A stretch of DNA of 52,934 nucleotides from Candidatus Nomurabacteria bacterium (GTDB lineage: Bacteria; Patescibacteriota; Minisyncoccia; Phycocordibacterales; UBA9973): assembly GCA_026395895.1 (NCBI GenBank), contig JAPLXV010000022.1, positions 1-52,934 of the forward strand, given 5' to 3'. Positions 47,408 to 52,934 of the stretch are shown in pieces (position 1 is the first letter of the stretch; every line of letters begins with the position of its first letter). The notes beneath the pieces were generated by a model, which did no database searches, was not told where the DNA came from, and saw only the letters and a program-made list of their open reading frames with translations. The translations under genes and the position numbers were made by a program.

Positions 47408-48463
47408 ATGCACGATTTGGCATTATATAGAAAATACAGACCTAAAAACTTTAGCGAAGTAAGAGGACAAGACCATATTGTGAAAGTCTTGGAAAGCTCA
47501 GTGGAGACCAATAAAGTTTCGCATGCTTATCTTTTTGTGGGTTCTAGGGGTACAGGTAAAACGTCTGTAGCTCGTATTTTCGCTAAGGAAATCGGGGTCT
47601 CAGAGAATGACCTTTATGAGATAGATGCCGCCTCTAATAGAGGTATAGAAGACATTAGAGCCCTTCGGGACGGCGCTAGAGTCCTTCCTTTTGATTCAAA
47701 ATACAAAGTTTACATAATAGACGAGGTTCATATGCTTTCTAAAGATGCTTGGGGTGCATTGTTGAAGACCTTGGAAGAGCCTCCCAAACATGTCATTTTT
47801 ATTCTGGCTACGACAGAAGTGCACAAAGTTCCAGAAACGATAGTCTCTCGTTGTCAGGTTTTTGTTTTTAGAAAAGCTTCTGATTTGGCTTCTAAAAATA
47901 TGATTCTAGAGGTTGCTAAAAAAGAAGGTTTTGAATTAAATGCTGGTTCAGCAGAGTTGATGGCGATTTTAGGAGATGGTTCATTTCGTGATGCTTTAGG
48001 TACATTACAGAAAGTTTTAAATTTCTCTGTTGATAAAAAAGGAAAAAAAATAAGTAAAATAACCAGAGAAGATGTAGAAAAAATAACTGGCGCACCGAAA
48101 ACACTTTTAGTAAATGACTTTATTTCTGCTATTGCTGAGAAAAATTTAGAAAATGGAATCACAACTGTTCGTAAAGCTGCAGCTGAAAGTATGGATATGA
48201 AACTTTATTTGAAATTAATTATAGAAAAATTTCGAGTAGCGGTGATTTTAAAATATGCTCCGAAATTAGAAAAAGAAATGGTAGGGGATTTAGGCGAAGA
48301 AGATTTAGAATTTTTAAAAGGATTAGTAAAAGAAGATAAAGAAGGGCTCCTTCGTTCAAAAGCTCTATCAATCCTTCTTGAAGCTTACAGCGATATTGAC
48401 CGTGCCTTTGTCTCCGAACTTCCACTCGAACTTGCACTAGTCAAAATTCTTTCAAAAGAGTAA
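47408..48463 (+). CDS. dnaX: DNA polymerase III clamp-loader subunit (gamma-like DnaX)
   Basis: This AAA+ ATPase loads the sliding clamp. L-Y-R-K-Y-R-P-K-N-F opens the protein. Walker A G-S-R-G-T-G-K-T is at 45-52, Walker B I-I-D-E-V-H-M-L-S, and the S-R-C arginine-finger motif follows. The four-cysteine zinc module that normally follows A-R-I-x-A-K is absent; the chain passes directly into I-G-V-S-E-N-D-L-Y-E-I-D-A-A-S-N. At 351 residues it contains only domains I-III, so tau functions are missing. The start at 47408 is set by the promoter. Confidence 0.94.
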   Translation: MHDLALYRKYRPKNFSEVRGQDHIVKVLESSVETNKVSHAYLFVGSRGTGKTSVARIFAKEIGVSENDLYEIDAASNRGIEDIRALRDGARVLPFDSKYKVYIIDEVHMLSKDAWGALLKTLEEPPKHVIFILATTEVHKVPETIVSRCQVFVFRKASDLASKNMILEVAKKEGFELNAGSAELMAILGDGSFRDALGTLQKVLNFSVDKKGKKISKITREDVEKITGAPKTLLVNDFISAIAEKNLENGITTVRKAAAESMDMKLYLKLIIEKFRVAVILKYAPKLEKEMVGDLGEEDLEFLKGLVKEDKEGLLRSKALSILLEAYSDIDRAFVSELPLELALVKILSKE

Positions 48464-48467
48464 TTGC

Positions 48468-49301
48468 TTATTTTATTGTTTTAGCTACTTTTAAGATATT
48501 GCGAAAAAGCATGGCTATGGTCATTGGACCCACGCCTCCTGGCACAGGTGAGACAAAACCAGCTACATCTTTTACTGATTCTAAATCTACATCGCCCACG
48601 ATCCCAGAATTTAATTCAGAAGTTCCAGCGTCTATAATTATTACCCCATTTTTTATCATATTACCTTTTATATATTGTCCCTTTCCCATTCCTGAAATTA
48701 TGACATCAGCTTTTTTTAATATTTCTTCTTTGTTTTCTGTTTGGCTAGAAATAATTTCTGGAGTTAAGCCACGAAGATGAAGTAGGGCAGAAACTGGTTT
48801 ACCTACTAATTTTCCTTGGCCTAAAACAACTATTTTTTTATCTTTCAAACTTAAGTTAATAGAATCTAAAAGAAAAATACAAGCAAGAGCAGCTGGAAAA
48901 CCTAAAGATAAATCTCCATTATAAAATTTTTCACTTGTAATAGTATTTAAACAATCTACATCTAAACGTGAATCTACTGCATTTAAAATTTTGTCTTGAT
49001 CTAAGTTTTCTGGCAGTGGGAGTTGAACAATAATCCCACACATATTTGGAATTTTATTTAAAACTTCTATTTCTTTCACTAAGTTTTCTGTGGTTATATT
49101 GGAAGGGAAGAAGGCTTCATGAAAATGAATTCCTATTTCTTCAGCTGTATGTTTTTTCATATTTACATACTGACGAGAAATAGAGTTATCTCCAACTAGG
49201 ACATCACAAAAAACTGGTTGAAAAGACAAAGAATTTATTTCCTTTTTTATTTCATCCAGAATTTCTTTACTTATTTTTCTTCCGTCAATTATTGTTGTCA
49301 T
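48468..49301 (-). CDS. folD: Bifunctional methylene-THF dehydrogenase / methenyl-THF cyclohydrolase
   Basis: FolD interconverts one-carbon folates using NADP. Present are Y-V-N-M-K-K-H (catalytic Lys), the Q-L-P-L-P motif, D-V-D-C-L-N near the active site, and the dinucleotide site V-V-L-G-Q-G-K-L-V-G-K-P. The usual G-R-S-x-x-V-G-K-P is here G-Q-G-K-L-V-G-K-P. P-V-P-G-G-V-G-P-M-T is intact. At 277 residues it is normal. It converges on dnaX with a 4-nt gap. A TATTAT box lies 8 nt before the start. Confidence 0.95.
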   Translation of the reverse strand: MTTIIDGRKISKEILDEIKKEINSLSFQPVFCDVLVGDNSISRQYVNMKKHTAEEIGIHFHEAFFPSNITTENLVKEIEVLNKIPNMCGIIVQLPLPENLDQDKILNAVDSRLDVDCLNTITSEKFYNGDLSLGFPAALACIFLLDSINLSLKDKKIVVLGQGKLVGKPVSALLHLRGLTPEIISSQTENKEEILKKADVIISGMGKGQYIKGNMIKNGVIIIDAGTSELNSGIVGDVDLESVKDVAGFVSPVPGGVGPMTIAMLFRNILKVAKTIK

Positions 49302-49375
49302 TGATCTTTATAATACCATATTATCCCCACTTTTAAAATTTGCATAAATAGTTGTGTAAAACATAGATAAGGTGT

Positions 49376-49381
49376 TATAAT
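49376..49381 (+). promoter_or_regulatory. -10 box of the HTH gene
   Basis: TATAAT with a weak TTGTGT 18 bp upstream (49352-49357). The leader would be about 9 nt. Confidence 0.5.
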
Positions 49382-49396
49382 ACCAATGTCCTACCT

Positions 49397-50092
49397 ATGA
49401 TTGAAAAAAGAGAAGAAAAAGAAAAAGCTATAAATTTACGCAAACAGGGGAAAACTTATTCCGAGATTTTGTCTGTTGTTCCTGTTGCCAAATCAACTTT
49501 AGCTATTTGGCTACAATCTGTAAGTCTAGGTAAAAAACAAAAACAAGTATATACCCTAACAAGAAGATTAGCATCTCTTCGTGGTGGAGAAGCAAAGAAA
49601 AAACAAAGGATAACTAAACAAAATGAGATATTTTTAAAATCTAAAACAGAGATTGAAAGCATTTCTCAAAAAGAATTATTCCTAATAGGGATAATTTTAT
49701 ATTGGGCAGAAGGTGCAAAAGAAAAAGAATACAGACCAGGGTCTCAATTTGAATTTTCTAACATGGACCCAAAAATGATACAGCTTATGATAGTTTGGCT
49801 CTTAAAAATGTGCAAAATTAACAAAAATATGATAATCTTCAATATATTTCTTCACCAGAGCCACAAAGACAGAGTAGAAGAAGTAAGGGGATTTTGGTCT
49901 AAAATTACTGGTTTTCCTATAAATAGTTTTTCTGCTGTTTATTGGAAAAGAAATAAATTGACGACCAATCGTAAAAATACTAATGAAAAATATCATGGAG
50001 TATTAAAAATCAAAGTTAGAACAAGTTCTAGTTTAGTTAGAAAAATAGCAGGTTGGTCAGAAGGTATTTTTGAAAAAGTAGTAAAGAAATAG
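49397..50092 (+). CDS. HTH protein with a LAGLIDADG-like C-terminal region (tentative)
   Basis: The first ~50 residues form a resolvase-type helix-turn-helix (A-I-N-L-R-K-Q-G-K-T-Y-S-E-I, then V-A-K-S-T-L-A-I-W-L). The rest contains L-F-L-I-G-I-I-L-Y-W-A-E-G-A-K, F-E-F-S-N-M-D-P-K-M-I and later Y-H-G-V-L-K-I-K-V. I know this combination as an uncharacterised family frequent in Patescibacteria. The L-I-G-x-x-L-Y-W-A-E-G segment recalls the LAGLIDADG homing-endonuclease helix, which is an inference. No partner gene is visible; tRNA-Gln follows 5 nt after the stop. Confidence 0.65.
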   Translation: MIEKREEKEKAINLRKQGKTYSEILSVVPVAKSTLAIWLQSVSLGKKQKQVYTLTRRLASLRGGEAKKKQRITKQNEIFLKSKTEIESISQKELFLIGIILYWAEGAKEKEYRPGSQFEFSNMDPKMIQLMIVWLLKMCKINKNMIIFNIFLHQSHKDRVEEVRGFWSKITGFPINSFSAVYWKRNKLTTNRKNTNEKYHGVLKIKVRTSSSLVRKIAGWSEGIFEKVVKK

Positions 50093-50097
50093 TATAT

Positions 50098-50168
50098 TTG
50101 GGGATCGTCTAACGGTAGGACTTCTCCCTTTGAAGGAGAAAATTTTGGTTCGAGTCCAAATCCCCAAG
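50098..50168 (+). tRNA. tRNA-Gln (anticodon TTG)
   Basis: The acceptor TTGGGGA pairs with TCCCCAA, and G50168 is the discriminator. The anticodon stem TCTCC/GGAGA has loop CTTTGAA with TTG. The T-loop is G-T-T-C-G-A-G-T-C. CCA is not encoded. Confidence 0.94.
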
Positions 50169-50191
50169 CTAGTGATATTTTATAAAGATGA

Positions 50192-50197
50192 TATAAT
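50192..50197 (+). promoter_or_regulatory. Leaderless promoter of the sigma-factor cluster
   Basis: TATAAT lies 6 nt before ATG 50204. Confidence 0.6.
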
Positions 50198-50203
50198 TAA
50201 AAC

Positions 50204-50563
50204 ATGCCTTCAGACAAATTAATTAAAAAAGAAATAGAAAAACCAAGAAAAGAACTGGTAGATTTCAGAAAAGAAATAACCGGTTATATTAATGGCTATA
50301 AAAGTGGAAGAATAACCGGCACTATGTATGACCTTTCTTTAATTGAGAATGTTGATGAACTCATAGGAGAAGACCTTGATATGTGGAAAAAATTAGAAAA
50401 TTACAAAACAAATCCAATTTCTGAAAGAGACCTAGATATTTATCAAAATCATGTAAAAACTTCGAAAAGTTTATCAAGAGACAACTTTCGTGCATATATT
50501 ATACAAAAAATAACCGCATTTTCTTCGTTAGATATGAATACTGAAGAAAAAAGAAAACTATGA
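50204..50563 (+). CDS. Hypothetical protein, 119 aa, first gene of the sigma-factor cluster
   Basis: I do not recognise this protein. It is soluble, helical and rich in Lys/Glu/Asp (K-K-E-I-E-K-P-R-K-E-L, L-I-G-E-D-L-D-M-W-K-K). No metal motif or membrane segment is present. Its stop overlaps the next start (ATGA), so translational coupling to the DUF1003-like gene is expected. Confidence 0.65.
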   Translation: MPSDKLIKKEIEKPRKELVDFRKEITGYINGYKSGRITGTMYDLSLIENVDELIGEDLDMWKKLENYKTNPISERDLDIYQNHVKTSKSLSRDNFRAYIIQKITAFSSLDMNTEEKRKL

Positions 50564-50949
50564 TCAGAAACGTAAACAAAGAACATAAAGCAAAATTAAA
50601 TACACTTGATAAAGTGGCAATTTTTATTACCAAAGTTGTTGGCACTATGTGGTGCGCCATCGCTTTTACTATTTTGGCTTTGATTAGTTTACCGGAAGCA
50701 TTAAGTAATGGAACAGCCACCACTATTTCTTGGATTGCCCAAACGTTTTTGCAGTTAGTGTTATTGTCTATCATTATGGTCGGGCAAAATCTTCAAAGCA
50801 AACATTCAGAGCTCCGAGCCGAAGCAGATTATGAAACTGATATGGATGCAAAAAAAGATGTTGAAAATTTATTGAAACGTCTTGATGACATAGAACAAAA
50901 TAAGCTCGATAAAATAATAAAAATTTTAGAAGATGCAAGAAATAAATAA
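50560..50949 (+). CDS. DUF1003-like membrane protein
   Basis: The 129 residues have two membrane helices (about 20-45 and 55-78) joined by L-P-E-A-L-S-N-G-T-A. A charged helical tail with Q-S-K-H-S-E-L-R-A-E-A-D-Y-E-T-D follows, the hallmark of DUF1003 proteins (R-x-x-x-D-Y-x-x-x-x-x-A). Function is unknown. It overlaps the sigma-factor gene by 17 nt. Confidence 0.75.
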   Translation: MIRNVNKEHKAKLNTLDKVAIFITKVVGTMWCAIAFTILALISLPEALSNGTATTISWIAQTFLQLVLLSIIMVGQNLQSKHSELRAEADYETDMDAKKDVENLLKRLDDIEQNKLDKIIKILEDARNK

Positions 50950-51472
50950 AGATATTCTAATTCGTGCCCAAAAAGGGGATTTAAATGCATTCGAATATAT
51001 TTTATCTTTTTATGAAAAAGCTATTTTTAACTATTGCTTGCGAATAACGAAAAACCCACAAGAAGCAAAAGATATAACTCAAGAGACTTTCATAAAAGTA
51101 TATTCACATCGTAAATCAATTGACCCAGAAAAGAAAATAAAAACTTGGATATTTACCATTGCCACCAATACAACTTATGATTTTTTAAGGAGCAAAAAAC
51201 GAAAAAACGAAACAAGCCTAGACGAAGAAAATGAAACAATTCCTAATTTTGAAGCGTATTATCCAGAAGAGGGTTTAGTTTCTGATGTAGAGAAAGCTTT
51301 AAAAAAGATAAACCCGGAATACAAAAAGGCACTTTTGCTGTTTTATCAACAAGGTTTTAAGTACGAAGAAATAGCTGAAATACTTCTAATGCCTATTAAT
51401 ACAGTGAAGACTCATATCAGCAGAGGGAAGGAAGAATTAAAAGAATTATTAAAAGAATATGGAAAAAATTGA
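50933..51472 (+). CDS. ECF-type RNA polymerase sigma factor
   Basis: The 179-residue alternative sigma factor has the region 2 pattern F-E-Y-I-L-S-F-Y-E-K-A-I-F-N-Y and A-K-D-I-T-Q-E-T-F-I-K-V-Y, then K-T-W-I-F-T-I-A-T-N. Region 4 contains Y-E-E-I-A-E-I-L-L-M-P-I-N-T-V-K-T-H-I-S-R-G-K. It lies between a DUF1003-like gene and a probable membrane anti-sigma factor, overlapping both, the usual arrangement of a membrane-stress regulon. Confidence 0.93.
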   Translation: MQEINKDILIRAQKGDLNAFEYILSFYEKAIFNYCLRITKNPQEAKDITQETFIKVYSHRKSIDPEKKIKTWIFTIATNTTYDFLRSKKRKNETSLDEENETIPNFEAYYPEEGLVSDVEKALKKINPEYKKALLLFYQQGFKYEEIAEILLMPINTVKTHISRGKEELKELLKEYGKN

Positions 51473-51860
51473 CGAACAACTAAATAATTTATCACTGATA
51501 GAAATTCCGGTTGGAATGCATCAATCTATAATGCATAAGGTTAATTATAAACGTATAAAACCAATACTTTTTTCAGTCTTAGGTTTGCTTGTACTTAATT
51601 TTTTTATAATCGCTTGGCACATAAATGGTAAATTAGTTAATGCAGAATTTAGTGATATGATGAAAGATTTCTTTGAAACTTTTGATTTGAGTTTTTATTT
51701 TGTTGGTACTATTCTAGGAAGTTTCTTTGAGATAGTTTCTCCGGCTATTGTTTTATCTTTGCTACTTAATTTAGGTGGAGCAATCTATGTTGGAAAGAAA
51801 ATTAGGGCGTCAAAAAAAGAATTGGTTTTTGAAACAAATCGACTACCTGTGGCGTATTAG
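51459..51860 (+). CDS. Putative membrane anti-sigma factor, 133 aa
   Basis: It overlaps the sigma gene by 14 nt. The first ~35 residues are a soluble helix-rich segment (D-E-Q-L-N-N-L-S-L-I-E-I-P-V-G-M-H). Two or three membrane helices follow (about 37-55, 75-95, 98-112). Position and topology suggest an anti-sigma factor. No zinc HxxxCxxC motif exists, and the sequence alone does not prove the role. Confidence 0.6.
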   Translation: MEKIDEQLNNLSLIEIPVGMHQSIMHKVNYKRIKPILFSVLGLLVLNFFIIAWHINGKLVNAEFSDMMKDFFETFDLSFYFVGTILGSFFEIVSPAIVLSLLLNLGGAIYVGKKIRASKKELVFETNRLPVAY

Positions 51861-51905
51861 AGGTAAGGTCGAATTAATACTAATTAATACTAAACTAAAA
51901 TTTAT

Positions 51906-52325
51906 ATGATAAACAAAATGAAATTCATTCTCCCAGTTTTAGCTCTTGGTCTTATGTTCAGTTCAACAGCTTTTGCTCAAACAACTTCAACATCAGATAC
52001 AAGTGGAGGTGCTAGCAGTACAACAACTTCAACTGTTTCTGCTAGAAAATCGTGTTTAGCTGATGCTAAAACTGCTCGTGTTGCCGCTGTAAAAGCAACC
52101 CAAGATGCATACAAGGCCGCTAATTTAGCCGCTAAAACAGCAAAAGCTTCTGCTCTTAAAGATGCAAAAGCTCTTACTAATAAAAAAGCTATGTCCGTTG
52201 CAATAAAAGCAGCTAACACCGCTTATAAATCAGCTGTAAAAGATAATGCTAAAACTCAAACAGCCACAGTAAAAGCAGCTTGGAGTGCTTACACAACAGC
52301 TGTAAAAGCTTGTCCTAAAAAATAA
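51906..52325 (+). CDS. Secreted Ala/Lys-rich protein
   Basis: The N-terminal signal peptide (hydrophobic 5-20, A-F-A-Q cleavage near 25) is followed by a Ser/Thr-rich linker (26-45). A domain of about 90 residues is made almost only of Ala, Lys, Thr and Ser in helical heptad-like runs, closed by two Cys (C-L-A-D-A-K ... K-A-C-P-K-K). The composition recalls histone-H1-like tails or Ala-rich surface helices. An in-frame ATG at 51918 is an alternative start. It has a clear terminator, and it may be a target of the adjacent sigma factor. Confidence 0.7.
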   Translation: MINKMKFILPVLALGLMFSSTAFAQTTSTSDTSGGASSTTTSTVSARKSCLADAKTARVAAVKATQDAYKAANLAAKTAKASALKDAKALTNKKAMSVAIKAANTAYKSAVKDNAKTQTATVKAAWSAYTTAVKACPKK

Positions 52326-52344
52326 TTATTAACAATAATTTATA

Positions 52345-52377
52345 AAAGACACCACTTTCGACGTGGTGTTTTTTATA
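52345..52377 (+). terminator. Rho-independent terminator
   Basis: ACACCAC (52349-52355), loop TTTCGAC, GTGGTGT (52363-52369), then a T-run. Confidence 0.88.
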
Positions 52378-52414
52378 TTATTCTTGTCAAACTCTTTATT
52401 TTTGGCACTATTTA

Positions 52415-52423
52415 TGTTATATT
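52415..52423 (+). promoter_or_regulatory. Extended -10, leaderless promoter of the adaptor gene
   Basis: TGTTATATT ends 7 nt before ATG 52431. Confidence 0.5.
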
Positions 52424-52430
52424 GCATTTT

Positions 52431-52934
52431 ATGCAATCATTTTTAAGTAAAGTGCCAAAATTTTTTAAATCTAAATGGACGCTCGGAGCAATAGTATTGA
52501 TTATTCTTGGAGTAGGTGGATATTTTCTCTTTCATAAAAATCCAACATATCAATTTGTAACTGTACAAAATGGTTCTATCACTGAATCGGTTTCTCTGAC
52601 TGGCAATACTATACCCAATCAAAATGTCTCTCTGGCATTCGGTAGCAGCGGCATTGTTTCTCACACTTATTCCGATCTTGGAAAGCAAGTGAACAAAGGA
52701 CAAGTATTGGCGGAATTAAATATGAGTGATCTTTTGGCGCAATTGCACAATGCCCAAGCCAACTATCAAAAAATTATAAATGGTGCGACAGAACCAACTA
52801 TTGATGTTACCAAAGCTTCAGTAAGCGCTGCAGAAGTTAGTCTTGATGGAATAATCAAACAACAAAAATTACTTGTGCAAAATGCATACAATAATCTTCT
52901 TAATTCCACACCCGAAGCATTACCAAGCGGGGGA
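52431..52934 (+). CDS. HlyD/MacA-type membrane-fusion (adaptor) protein, N-terminal part
   Basis: The gene runs off the window after 168 codons. A membrane helix at about 17-35 (L-G-A-I-V-L-I-I-L-G-V-G-G-Y-F-L-F) is followed by the beta-barrel start (V-T-V-Q-N-G-S-I-T-E-S-V-S-L-T-G). The lipoyl half-motif G-K-Q-V-N-K-G-Q-V-L-A-E-L-N comes next, and then the coiled-coil hairpin (D-L-L-A-Q-L-H-N-A-Q-A-N-Y). Such adaptors work with MacB-type ABC exporters, which would be expected just downstream of the window. Confidence 0.9.
   Translation, partial: MQSFLSKVPKFFKSKWTLGAIVLIILGVGGYFLFHKNPTYQFVTVQNGSITESVSLTGNTIPNQNVSLAFGSSGIVSHTYSDLGKQVNKGQVLAELNMSDLLAQLHNAQANYQKIINGATEPTIDVTKASVSAAEVSLDGIIKQQKLLVQNAYNNLLNSTPEALPSGG

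Overview
The window reads as a chromosomal segment of a low-G+C bacterium of the Candidate Phyla Radiation (Patescibacteria), most likely Parcubacteria-like. This is an inference from short, tightly packed genes, divergent or trimmed housekeeping proteins (a PriA without a Walker A motif, a DnaX without its zinc module, a MurA-like protein), several small unknown proteins and very short intergenic gaps. The standard bacterial code with TGA as stop fits every gene. No single marker proves the phylum.

Layout. 1-1,013: tail of an IS30-type transposase, a membrane-anchored cupredoxin, tRNA-Glu and a small basic ORF. 1,127-9,197: exonuclease/rmuC operon on the minus strand, then yqeY, a DedA-like protein, a MYG1-like hydrolase, obg, gatB, class II aldolase and a Nudix hydrolase. 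9,194-15,073: CYTH protein, FAD-linked oxidase, L25, a coiled-coil lytic-transglycosylase-like protein, L31 and prfA. 15,074-16,678: three cargo genes ended by a second, diverged copy of the prfA 3' end. 16,766-17,797: a membrane protein and a glycine-rich RRM protein. 17,864-26,749: a decayed tRNA-Ile copy, tRNA-Ile, then the whole F1Fo ATP synthase operon (atpZ/I-B-E-F-H-A-G-D-C) interrupted by an unknown gene and a Bro-N gene, then rsmI. 26,752-35,560: priA divergent from mreB-holB-frr-rseP-ddl-alr-rpmG-tRNA-Trp and an unknown gene. 35,550-49,301: miaA, murA-like, tRNA-Leu, parB, relA/spoT, topA, dprA, serS, ftsQ-like, dus, a small unknown gene, dnaX, folD. 49,397-52,934: an HTH protein, tRNA-Gln, an ECF sigma-factor cluster, a secreted Ala/Lys-rich protein and the start of an HlyD-type adaptor. 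No stretch longer than 300 bases lacks a gene or RNA.

The most unusual signal is a large set of inverted repeats. Many lie in frame inside conserved genes (gatB, rsmI, atpG twice, topA, priA, miaA, dus, L25, the FAD oxidase), and identical cores recur in unrelated genes: gatB and rsmI share one core, read in two different frames, and atpG and topA share another. Between genes there are larger nested palindromes whose tips can form three-way junctions (2,924-3,063; 14,015-14,100; 19,396-19,527; 45,719-45,865). One small palindrome sits inside a decayed tRNA-Ile copy. They behave like a dispersed palindromic element family comparable to the Rickettsia palindromic elements.

Expression signals fall into two classes. 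Most transcription units begin with a -10 box (often extended, TGnTATAAT) placed 6-8 nt before the start codon, which predicts leaderless mRNAs. A few small genes instead have a canonical -35/-10 promoter and a strong Shine-Dalgarno leader. Three tRNA genes (Ile, Trp, Leu) end 1-5 nt before a start codon, so tRNA 3' processing would itself create leaderless messages.
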